Part shown: positions 42,887-51,358 of the stretch, piece after piece
How the letters are laid out: each line of letters opens with the position of its first letter
Position numbering within the stretch: the first letter of the stretch is position 1
Source: Corallochytrium limacisporum
Lineage: Eukaryota; Opisthokonta
DNA: 64,000 bases
NCBI GenBank assembly: GCA_002811645.1
Contig: PDIP01000108.1
Coordinates: forward strand, 34,839 to 98,838
Reading direction: 5' to 3'
Translations under genes and position numbers: made by a program
Notes under the pieces: generated by a model
Seen by the model: only the letters and a program-made list of their open reading frames with translations
What the model was told of the DNA's origin: nothing
Database searches by the model: none

Positions 42887-44347
42887 TGTCGTTTGTTTGT
42901 GTATATGCAGCTATTGTGGTTAACTTTATACTTCCTATACTATTCACAGGTTCTGGTTGTTCACCCGCACCACATGATCTCTCACTGTCATAATGTTTAT
43001 TCGCCGGTGTAACTGTGAAGAAACTTGGTTCCGCTTCGTATCCCTGACGTTATACCCCAGAAATACCCCCGGCGAGCACAACTCAAGTGAGCAAGAGGAA
43101 GAGAGCTCCACGAGTCCCACTGTCGCAGCTTGGGTTCTTTGTTGGGACCAACCGGTACCATCGCACACAGGGCCTGGGATCCATTGACACATGGGGGGGA
43201 GAAGAGCTCGTTAGGGGCTCCCATTTGTGTGACAGACAGTTCGAGTCGAAATTTAATATACTGAATATCTGTAATTCAAGCATTTGTTTCGTTATGTCAG
43301 GATAATTTTAGCCAATAATTAAATATACCTACTCCGTAAATTTTGTAGTTTCAAAGCATAGAAATTTTCATATATTCATTACCAACTCCTCGGCATCAAG
43401 CTTGGCCGTCACACATTAAATAGACTCCCGTGTGAGTATAGGGGGGTGGTTGGTATTTTGCTTTGGGACCCCCGCCCCAGGGGGGGGGGAACGTTCGGAC
43501 CCGTGCCGCCCATCGATCCAAGTGCCTATCGTCCCCCCCCCTTTTTCACTCTCTCTCTCTCTCTCCCCCCGGGGCGGTACCTCTCCTACTCTCTCCTCCC
43601 CCTTTCTTTACCCCCAAAATTGAACTGGCATACATTTTTTTTTGGCGGCAACGACCGAAGCAATGCAACACACGAACCCGGCCCCCGGTGAGGCAGGGGA
43701 ACGTTGAGAGAACCCAGTCATCTCTTTCCTTTTTATTTTCTTTCCTCTTTTTACTTTGCCTTTCCTGTTCCTGTTTGCGTGTGCCAAGTGACACTCTTGG
43801 TCTGGGTCTTTATGTACTGAGCTTATGACGAAGTCAGTCCCTCCCTGGTGGTGTATTGGCCGCCAGGTGTCTTTTTTCGGCTCCGTACTACACGGGTATG
43901 GAATGATGCCCCCCCGGCCGGGGGGGGGTTTCAACGGGCCTGCAGGACTGGAGCCGCAGGCGTGGCGGTGTGGGATCAATGGCAGTAAAGTGGTCCGAAT
44001 GCCGCATAGATGGTACACCTTTTCTTACTTTTCTTAGCCGTCTTGGTCTCTTTTTGACTTGATGTCGGCCCAAGCAGAAACCTCCGATTGATTACCCACT
44101 GTGGATCGAGCTGATCATTGTGGCAAGTCCATCTGTGTTGTTTGTGAGGGATAGATAGGGCTATTTACGAACAGCAGCACTTTAAGCCTGGTGATCACAC
44201 ACAAATGTGAAGTTCACCATCAAGAAATCTCGAGAAACGACTCCATAATTACTCTAAGGCATAAGTGGAAGCATGCACTTGTAAATATAGTGTAACGAGT
44301 ACATGCGCAAGAACTAAATCTTCCAACCGACAGAAACACAGTGCACT
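42887..44347. other. Divergent region uL23m / PS synthase
   Basis: 1.46 kb between two outward-reading genes. An AT-rich block (43250-43400) is followed by C/G runs, a CT array at 43547-43566 and a C7GGCCG9-type palindrome at 43909-43928. AATAGACTCC occurs at 43419. No gene recognised. Confidence 0.5.
43909..43928. repeat. C-run/G-run palindrome
   Basis: Seven C, GGCC, then nine G: nearly self-complementary and able to form a very stable GC hairpin. Confidence 0.85.
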
Positions 44348-45328
44348 ATGGTCTTCCACATCAAATACGCTGCACCAACTTTGGTGACCCTGGCAGCTAT
44401 CAGCTGTGGAATGACCTCGATCCGCATGGCTCTTCAGGGGAGATTTGAGACCTCCATTTGGACACTATTTGCAGCGATGGTCTTCGACGGACTGGACGGA
44501 CACGTTGCCCGGGCGTTGGGGGCAAGCACAAAGATAGGAGCGGAGCTCGACAGTTTGTGCGATTTGGTTGATTTCGGAGCGGCTCCGTCTCTTGTTATGT
44601 ACAGTTGGGCATCCTTGAATGGCAGCCCGGACAACGTACCCGATGAATGGCTGTGGGCCAGCTGTGTTGTGTACATTTGCATGTGCGCAACGCGTCTGGC
44701 GCGCTTCAATGTTCTCAACAATGAGCACGCATACGGACAGGAGCAGGAGAAACTACGGGAGCAAGAGGAGGCAGCTCAAGGCCAGCGTGCCAAGCTTCGG
44801 TCTAGTGCACCTGCAAAGCCTCAACGGGGACGGCTGAATAAACAGAATGGGAAACATTCCAGTCAGATACAAGAGACCATAAGCTACGTCCGTACGTACA
44901 TCCTGGTCAAGGAGCGCTTCTTTGAAGGCGTACCGGCACCTATGGCCTGCTGGCTTGCACTATTTCCCATGCTTTGGCGGTTTCAGTATGGTGAGAACTT
45001 TATGGGCTTGGATGCCCGGGTCATCACTGTCGGAACGAATCTGCTGGTCGCGGCCATGATGGTCACGCCCTTCCCAACTCTGAGCAGTAAGATGCTCATG
45101 CGCAATCCACAGACTGAGAGCCATCTTGTGAGCAGAACTTATATCACGGGATTCTTAAAGGTTGCTGTAGTTGCGGGCGTTGTTGCGTTTGCCTATGCAG
45201 AACCCTGGCTGTTTTGCGTCAGCCTTGAGCTCGGATATGTGGCATTGTTCCCACTAGGCATCTATGCGTACTACTTTGTCGCTCTACCGGAGGAACATAC
45301 CAAACTGCTCAAGGCTAAGGTCAAGTGA
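44348..45328 (+). CDS. CDP-diacylglycerol--serine O-phosphatidyltransferase (PssA type)
   Basis: Membrane enzyme making phosphatidylserine from CDP-diacylglycerol and L-serine. The 326-residue protein has the CDP-alcohol phosphotransferase signature complete: D47, D50, G51, A54, R55, G64, D68 and D72. It has about six to seven hydrophobic segments, with the signature after the first two, as in PssA type II. A hydrophilic loop of about 50 residues (Glu/Gln/Lys-rich, around 137-185) interrupts the domain. This CDP-DAG route is used by bacteria and fungi, whereas animals make PS by base exchange, so its presence says something about the host's lipid pathways. A related CDP-alcohol transferase with another head group cannot be wholly excluded. 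An AATAAA follows 48 bases after the stop. Confidence 0.85.
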   Translation: MVFHIKYAAPTLVTLAAISCGMTSIRMALQGRFETSIWTLFAAMVFDGLDGHVARALGASTKIGAELDSLCDLVDFGAAPSLVMYSWASLNGSPDNVPDEWLWASCVVYICMCATRLARFNVLNNEHAYGQEQEKLREQEEAAQGQRAKLRSSAPAKPQRGRLNKQNGKHSSQIQETISYVRTYILVKERFFEGVPAPMACWLALFPMLWRFQYGENFMGLDARVITVGTNLLVAAMMVTPFPTLSSKMLMRNPQTESHLVSRTYITGFLKVAVVAGVVAFAYAEPWLFCVSLELGYVALFPLGIYAYYFVALPEEHTKLLKAKVK

Positions 45329-45375
45329 AACACTTTCCTTAAAACAATCAAAACTGATTTCATCTGCATGATCTC

Positions 45376-45381
45376 AATAAA
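45376..45381 (+). promoter_or_regulatory. Polyadenylation signal AATAAA
   Basis: Canonical hexamer 48 bases downstream of the PS synthase stop codon, on the coding strand. Confidence 0.55.
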
Positions 45382-45682
45382 TTCATCGAATCAGGATCCT
45401 GCCGTACGGCCATCCATCTCCCCATCCATCTGTACTCTTGTACGTTCGGGTGAGCTCCGATGCTTCCCATCCCGCTCACCACGGCTGCCCTCTCCCATAA
45501 AACCCAACTCGCCCCGCCCGATGCGCTGTCCTTTGGCTTTTCATCCTTCGCGTGTCCTAAATCTAATTTTGCGCATATACCAACCCGGCTTGATATCCTC
45601 CCTTCGGTCCGAGATTCCCTACCCCTCTTCCCCTCTTCCCTCCGCACGGGTTTACGGGGATTTTGGGGAGGGGGGGGAGAGG

Positions 45683-45716
45683 GGGAAGGGAAGGGAAGGG
45701 AAGGGAAGGGAAGGGA
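45683..45716. repeat. (GGGAA)n pentanucleotide repeat
   Basis: About seven GGGAA units, preceded by a G8 run. The repeated GGG tracts could form a G-quadruplex on the plus strand. Confidence 0.9.
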
Positions 45717-46020
45717 GGCGATTTTGTCCCCCCCCCCTCCCCTCTCTCCCCGCTGGTATTGGAGTACTTCTCCGCCGTACCACGGTCCGATGGACTGTGT
45801 TCCGTCACGGTGCGTTCCGAGAGAATGCCAAGTGCGAACCCCCGCGGATGCGGCGTCTCCGGGGATCGCAGCAGTGAGGTACTTTGCGTAAAACGATGTG
45901 CCCTATATTAGGTTCATATTCAAGCCTATCAAGACATTTGGATGGCTACGGTTAGCGTCTCTCTTCGAGCAATGTGCTTAGACTATAGATCCTGGGATAG
46001 ATGACTCAACTTGGACCAAG

Positions 46021-47592
46021 ATGAGTGTTGCGTTGTCGATGCGCCGTGGTCTGGTCCTCGGCGCAATGGCTGCTGTCGTCTACGACTCAAGTGTCGGCGA
46101 CAAGAAGATTCCGCGCACCTGCCGGGTATACTACAATGGATTCAAGACATTGGTAGACTACAAATTCTTTTACGATCCGGAGAAGCTGCATGACATTCAC
46201 CTGCGAACGGCACAGCGCCTATACGACGTCTGTACCAAAAATGGAGGTCTGTACATTAAATTTGGACAAGCTGTGAGCAGCATGAACCACGTTTTACCGT
46301 TGGAATATCGCAAGATCTTGCACGGCCTGCAGGATAAGGCGCCGTCTGTCCCCTATGAGGACGTGGAGAAGATATTTAGGGAAGAATTCAATGGCAAAAC
46401 CCCAGGAGATTTGTTCGTTTCCTTCGAAAAAGAACCAATTGCCAGTGCTTCGATTGCGCAGGTTCACCGGGCAGTGACACGCGACGGCGAGCGTGTTGCA
46501 GTGAAGGTCCAGAAACCATACATCCGCCCGCAGTTTCCCTATGACATTTGGGGTTTCAAGGTTACGTGCAGTGTGCTCGAATGGGCTTTCGATCTCCCCA
46601 TGGTTTGGATCACAAAGACAAGCGAATACCATCTACGCAAGGAGTGTGATTTCCGAAACGAAGCCGACTATGGTGAACGGGCGGCCAAGGATTTGCAGGA
46701 ATTAGACGCGAAGCGTTACTATGTGCCCAAGGTACGCCGAGATCTGAGCTCGTCGCGTATCCTGACTGCGGAATGGATCGACGGGGCCAAATTTACGGAC
46801 CGCGAAGTGATCGAGGGCGATTATGGCTTTGATGTCGGTAAGATTACACAAGCGATGGTGGAATGCATTGCGTACCAGATCTTTGTCTGTGGCTTCACGC
46901 ACGCAGACCCACACCCAGGAAACCTGATAGTGCGACCTCAACCTGGCAATCCGCGCGACTTCCAGCTCGTCCTGATTGACCACGGGCTGTACGTAGAGAG
47001 TAGCGAGACATTCCGTCGTGAGTACTGCGAGTTGTGGAAGGCAATTTTTGAGCTGGACTCTGCTGTCTATGGAAGGATTTGCGAGTCGTGGGGTGTGGCA
47101 GACAGTGATCTTTTTGCCAGTCTCCAACTCATGCGTCCATTCACTCCGTCCAAGGGTGTCCACCAATCAAAGCCGACGAGGGCGGAAATGGCAGAAATGC
47201 AGATGAAGGCCAAGGAACGCATCAAACATCTCTTGGCAGATACTGAGAAGGTGCCCCGAGAGCTAGTTTTCGTGGGAAGGGCCATGAATTACGTTCGTGC
47301 GAACAATAAGGACATGGGATCTCCAGTCAATCGCATTTCTGTTATGGTTAAGTATGCAGTCAAGGGTCTGAACAAGGATGGCAGTGTCACCATGGGCTGG
47401 ATTCAGCGCGTCACTTTCAATCTGCGTCTGTTGGCCATCTCGGTGCTCTACCATGCCGCACAATTCTACCGCAGCGTGAACCATGTGGTCTTTGGCGTCG
47501 AGACGGGCGGCTATGAAGAGATGATCGACGCGGCCATGAAGAACTCGTTCGAGCGTGAATTTGGTGTGGAGATCGAAGAGGACATTGGTTAA
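46021..47592 (+). CDS. ADCK1: ADCK1/Mcp2-type ABC1 atypical kinase-like protein
   Basis: ABC1/UbiB-family protein of mitochondria; yeast Mcp2/Cqd2 and animal ADCK1 affect lipid homeostasis, coenzyme Q distribution and cristae. The 523-residue protein (human ADCK1 about 530) starts with a short hydrophobic segment (RGLVLGAMAAVVY, 9-21) preceded by arginines, a plausible matrix/inner-membrane signal. The KxGQ motif KFGQ is at 80-83. The family's Ala-rich loop reads ASASIAQVHRA, and AVKVQKP holds the lysine. HADPHPGN is at 294-301 and DHGLY follows. Order and wording match ADCK1 rather than COQ8. Its stop lies only 101 bases from that of the RUS-family gene opposite. Confidence 0.93.
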   Translation: MSVALSMRRGLVLGAMAAVVYDSSVGDKKIPRTCRVYYNGFKTLVDYKFFYDPEKLHDIHLRTAQRLYDVCTKNGGLYIKFGQAVSSMNHVLPLEYRKILHGLQDKAPSVPYEDVEKIFREEFNGKTPGDLFVSFEKEPIASASIAQVHRAVTRDGERVAVKVQKPYIRPQFPYDIWGFKVTCSVLEWAFDLPMVWITKTSEYHLRKECDFRNEADYGERAAKDLQELDAKRYYVPKVRRDLSSSRILTAEWIDGAKFTDREVIEGDYGFDVGKITQAMVECIAYQIFVCGFTHADPHPGNLIVRPQPGNPRDFQLVLIDHGLYVESSETFRREYCELWKAIFELDSAVYGRICESWGVADSDLFASLQLMRPFTPSKGVHQSKPTRAEMAEMQMKAKERIKHLLADTEKVPRELVFVGRAMNYVRANNKDMGSPVNRISVMVKYAVKGLNKDGSVTMGWIQRVTFNLRLLAISVLYHAAQFYRSVNHVVFGVETGGYEEMIDAAMKNSFEREFGVEIEEDIG

Positions 47593-47693
47593 AGAAAGTG
47601 ACAATGATATAGATTTACAATGAGCAGTGGTCTCTGTATTTCAGACTATTTCTTTATATGTAAGTTTCTTCATAAGACTGAGCTTGATTTCGA

Positions 47694-49706
47694 CTAAGCG
47701 GCTTGTTGATGTCCTTGAGTCTTTGCCCATTCACGATGGAACGAGGTTCGAATGCGTGCGGCGCGATCACTGATGAACAGATTCTCAATATGCCAGTCGC
47801 TGCCACACAATGAGGCTACAAAGTTGTCAATGTTCTTTTTAACAAAAGTATGTGTCATGCGCACCATGGGAGCTGTGCCATCAAACGCTTGTACGGCACC
47901 CACAGCGGCTTCCACCCTTTCAGTACCGCAACTGTTTTGCACCGATGTCATTACCTGTTCCCTGAGTAGGTCGTTTTCCATTACATTTCGAAGACAACTG
48001 GCATGGAAAAATCCTCGAAGGACATCGCTAGCTGTGGCATCCTCGGTGAACCAAACGGCCACCTGGGGCTTACTGACCTTGGTACGCCCTGGTACTGGGA
48101 GGACCATGTCGATTGCGTACGGTTCGGGGTGGTTTAGGTTTGAGTTTGTGAGGATGCGCTCCAGGATTTCTGGCTGCACACCCCGACCGTAAGTTTCCTC
48201 CGTGTACTTCAGCAGTCCAGGCTCTAATCGCAAATTGGACCTGCCAAACATGGACTTGTAAGCCCACACGAAGGTTTCCTGGTCTGCCACCTCACTGACG
48301 GTGGGCATGGCGTTTCTTGCGATACGCTGCATCTGTTCGTTGTGCCCGTCATCGAGCAACCATTTGCAGAAGGCATCTGGCTCATGCCGGCTCCACTTAG
48401 CATGCTTTGCGCTGGTACCGTGCATTTCCCGCTTAATCTTGCTTTCCTGCTGCCTCGGGTGGGGTCCTTCACGGACGCAATTAAAGTATGTATCGAGGGC
48501 CCGCTCTGCCCTTTGCAAATTCAATGTGTTCATGCGGATGAGTTCGTTGGATCGATAGTTGCCATACACAGTCAGCAAGGCCAAAGGCACAAATGAAGCC
48601 ATGACATTTGGCGTTGCAGATCCAATCATTGGGCTCACGAGTACCCCCAAACCAGTTCCCAAAAGCGATGCTGCTATTGCCTGTGATGTGAACTTTGCAG
48701 TGATGTCACCCAAGTTGTCCCGGAGTGCAAAGCTTTGATTCATCGGAGCCCTCGTGGCACTAGAAGCCAACCAACTGATGTTCTTCATGATATTACTAAC
48801 ACTGGCCATGAAAAGAAACATGTTAGGGACCAAGGGAGTCAAAATCTCCAGCAAAGTGGCCAGCTGCAGCATGGTATTCGCCTGGAAACGGAGACGTTTG
48901 GGGTCACTGTCAAAGCGATTGTTCATAAATGCAGCGTACAACACTCCTCCCAGTTGCCCCATGCCATCTTTGAATATCCAGTTCACCGCGGCCGCCATAG
49001 GCACTGCGCCTTTACCCATTCCCACCGCAAAGAGCAAAGCTTGAGTGCTCAACACCCCTGCCATCGTGCCAAATAGGACCTGTACAAACTGCCACTTGGC
49101 GTAGGGCAAGTAGTTGTTGGGCACGGACTGCGGGTAGCCCAATGGCAGGAACGTGACCCAGAAAGTACGCTCCGCCTGAATTATAGACCGAGCTGTCTTC
49201 GATTTTGGATGTCTCAGCAGCTTACCACCCCCCTCCATGGTTGGGTACCCCTGGAACCACATGAACAAGCGCTCCATATAGGATGGCACCTTTGCCACGT
49301 CTTGCTTCTCCTCCCGTACGCGCTCAAAGTCTAGGATTCGCTGGGCTGTCGGTATGGATCCAGCCTCCACTGAATTCGATGTGTTCTCCACCTTGCCCGT
49401 CTGTGCTGCACGGATGGTCATCCAAATGTCTTGTTGTCCCCGGTTCTGCTGGCGCGCCGTGAGACGAGAGCCAGCATCTTTGCTGAAGAACGACCACTGC
49501 AAGCTACCGTGAGGGTTATTTGAGTACTTTGTTAAGCCCTCACTGAGTTGTTTTCCCAACGAGTTTGTCTCTTGGCTTTGGCGAAGCTGGCGCGCAGTAC
49601 TCAACCAATGACGTGTTTGTACAAGGGTTTTCCCCAGTGGGAGTCTGCGGGATCCCACTCTCGTCCGCAAGAAGCAGGGTGTCACCGCTCCGATCAAAAA
49701 CCACAT
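47694..49706 (-). CDS. RUS (DUF647) family membrane protein
   Basis: Homologue of the ROOT UVB SENSITIVE family of plants and of animal RUSF1 (C16orf58); molecular role unknown. In the 670-residue protein the conserved block begins about residue 190 with FLPLGYPQSVPNNYLPY. It continues through GVLSTQALLFAVGMG, a WIFKDGMGQLGG segment, SDPKRLRFQAN, and SSATRAPMNQSFALRDNLGD followed by DITAKFTSQ. These are the family's hallmark motifs. Several hydrophobic segments occur at about 210-370. The N-terminus (RTRVGSRRLPLG, STARQLRQ) is basic and Ser/Arg-rich, resembling a mitochondrial presequence. The last 250 residues are hydrophilic and less conserved. It is longer than RUSF1 (468) because of N-terminal linkers and the C-terminal part. 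Confidence 0.9.
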   Translation of the reverse strand: MWFLIGAVTPCFLRTRVGSRRLPLGKTLVQTRHWLSTARQLRQSQETNSLGKQLSEGLTKYSNNPHGSLQWSFFSKDAGSRLTARQQNRGQQDIWMTIRAAQTGKVENTSNSVEAGSIPTAQRILDFERVREEKQDVAKVPSYMERLFMWFQGYPTMEGGGKLLRHPKSKTARSIIQAERTFWVTFLPLGYPQSVPNNYLPYAKWQFVQVLFGTMAGVLSTQALLFAVGMGKGAVPMAAAVNWIFKDGMGQLGGVLYAAFMNNRFDSDPKRLRFQANTMLQLATLLEILTPLVPNMFLFMASVSNIMKNISWLASSATRAPMNQSFALRDNLGDITAKFTSQAIAASLLGTGLGVLVSPMIGSATPNVMASFVPLALLTVYGNYRSNELIRMNTLNLQRAERALDTYFNCVREGPHPRQQESKIKREMHGTSAKHAKWSRHEPDAFCKWLLDDGHNEQMQRIARNAMPTVSEVADQETFVWAYKSMFGRSNLRLEPGLLKYTEETYGRGVQPEILERILTNSNLNHPEPYAIDMVLPVPGRTKVSKPQVAVWFTEDATASDVLRGFFHASCLRNVMENDLLREQVMTSVQNSCGTERVEAAVGAVQAFDGTAPMVRMTHTFVKKNIDNFVASLCGSDWHIENLFISDRAARIRTSFHREWAKTQGHQQAA

Positions 49707-49986
49707 TATTCAATTTCAGATAGCACTAACATTGTCTACCAGAATAGTACAAGAGCCTGCATGTAGTCCAACATGGCACATGTATCACTTGCGTCTCACT
49801 CCAAAACACCCGGGTTGTGGGGACAGATCCTGGGGTAAATGTCTGCACATGTGCCAGGTACACGGTCAGTGTCAAAAACATAAACACGTCTGTCCGTCAT
49901 TTACTAAATTGTTTCCTGATATACCACTCCACGTTCGATCCTGTTCTTGTCAAGTCACCCGGTCTCATGCGAGAGGCCTCGGACCG

Positions 49987-49994
49987 TGACGTCA
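49987..49994. promoter_or_regulatory. CRE-like palindrome TGACGTCA
   Basis: A perfect bZIP (CREB/ATF) recognition palindrome 280 bases upstream of the RUS gene start. A single 8-mer occurs by chance about once per 65 kb, so function is only a possibility. Confidence 0.25.
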
Positions 49995-50234
49995 AGAGCC
50001 GAACCATCCGCGCACACTCGGCCCCTCCCTGGTCAGCACCACCACCGCAGCCTCCACCTTCCCACCCGCCGAACCAGGGAATTGGCTCGCTCACCCGTCC
50101 TGTCTCTTACCCACAGTGGGCTCCGTCGCAGTACTTTCACTATTGAAATTCATTCCCGTATAGGTGGGCGGAGTCAATATTGAATAGTCCCAATATATAA
50201 ACAAGTTTGACATATACATGAGGATTTATATACG

Positions 50235-50350
50235 AATGCTACAATGATTGAATGATGAATGGATGGAGGGATGGATGGTAAGATACTATGGATCGGACGA
50301 GACGAAGAATGTAAGAAATGTTGCGATGAATGGATGGACGAATCGATGAT
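50235..50350. repeat. Degenerate ATGG/ATGA tetranucleotide repeat
   Basis: Repeated TGAATGGATGGA-type units in two clusters (about 50245-50280 and 50324-50350), lying immediately 3' of the PAQR coding region. Confidence 0.75.
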
Positions 50351-50380
50351 GGTAGTTGTGCTCAGGGATTCTACTTTCAC

Positions 50381-51358
50381 TTACCCTGTTGTGTTGACGT
50401 TACCGAGCACAATCTGCTTGTGCCACCAAATCATTGACTCAAGGAATATTATGGACCCGATAAGAATACAGAGGTGCCAAAGTTGGTGGCTCGCGAACAG
50501 AATGTCAAAGTGACCCGGTGACTTGCATTCAGGGAACTTAGAGTGCCAGAACCAGAATCCTACTCCGTAGAAGATGAACATGGCAATAAGCATGGCAATT
50601 AATTCCCCGTTGAATTGATTAAAGGGCGCCTCCTCGACCAGCCACACAATGAAGGGCAGGATGGTGGATGCGACGCTGCTGACGTATACGGGCTTCCGAA
50701 CCTTATCAAAGAAAGGAGGGTCCCAGACGGTCAAGACGATGAGGATGGAAAATTGTATGGCGAAGAAGATAACAAAGAATCTCTGCCAGAAAGTGTAGTT
50801 ATAGAAACCGTAATAGACACCCAACAGGAAGAATGCCATGACATTGATCATAATGCCTGTGTAGTCCAGCTTCAAGAGATGGTAGTACTGCTCAGCCCCA
50901 GTACTCTTAAATAAGTGATATGTGGCACTGGATGCAAAGCAAATGATAGCCGCGAAAGCAGCAGCTGTATAGATCCATTTGTTTGTGGGTCCAATATGGC
51001 TATCGTGGTAGCCGCTGACCAGCAATCCGATTTGTATACCAAAGATAATGATGCCAAGAACATGACTCCACACATTCAAGGTTTCGTTGTGGATTCGAAA
51101 CAGACTCTTCCAGCTTTCTTTGACGTTGTAGTTTGTCCGATACCCAGTGCGGATATATTCGTTATCCTTCAGCCATTCGTGAGTCTCGTCATATGTGGCC
51201 AAGAATGGATCCTTAGTATGACCCAATTTCGTGGGTTCAGGGCCTTTCTCTCCCTCAATCTTATCGGTCTTGCCGGACTCAAGATCAATGTCGCTAATGC
51301 GCTGTTCCCCTGAATCCACCGACGGAGACTGCGACAATGTTGATGGTGGTAGTGACAT
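50381..51358 (-). CDS. PAQR-family receptor (adiponectin receptor/Izh type)
   Basis: Seven-TM progestin and adipoQ receptor-family protein of the adiponectin receptor/yeast Izh branch, linked to lipid, ceramide and zinc metabolism. The 325-residue protein has an acidic cytosolic N-terminus, then HNETLNVWSHVLG at 90-102, the hallmark opening of the core. Zinc ligands are H148 in SSATYHLF and H291/H295 in SHQLWHL; D165 in LDYTGIM is the conserved aspartate. Seven hydrophobic segments are countable between 97 and 312. PGHFD at 281-285 matches the PGKFD motif. The stop codon TAA is embedded in GGGTAAGTG, a perfect 5' splice-site consensus, so a short extra C-terminal exon is possible. Confidence 0.94.
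   Translation of the reverse strand: MSLPPSTLSQSPSVDSGEQRISDIDLESGKTDKIEGEKGPEPTKLGHTKDPFLATYDETHEWLKDNEYIRTGYRTNYNVKESWKSLFRIHNETLNVWSHVLGIIIFGIQIGLLVSGYHDSHIGPTNKWIYTAAAFAAIICFASSATYHLFKSTGAEQYYHLLKLDYTGIMINVMAFFLLGVYYGFYNYTFWQRFFVIFFAIQFSILIVLTVWDPPFFDKVRKPVYVSSVASTILPFIVWLVEEAPFNQFNGELIAMLIAMFIFYGVGFWFWHSKFPECKSPGHFDILFASHQLWHLCILIGSIIFLESMIWWHKQIVLGNVNTTG

Larger units (their letters stand above)
45329..46020. other. Intergenic region with (GGGAA)n array
   Basis: PS synthase 3' UTR, a GGGAA pentanucleotide array at 45683-45716 bordered by G8 and C10 runs, and ADCK1 upstream sequence. Confidence 0.6.
49707..50380. other. Intergenic region, RUS upstream and PAQR downstream
   Basis: Contains a perfect CRE-type palindrome at 49987 and, at 50235-50350, a diverged ATGG/ATGA tetranucleotide repeat downstream of PAQR. 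No gene recognised. Confidence 0.6.
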
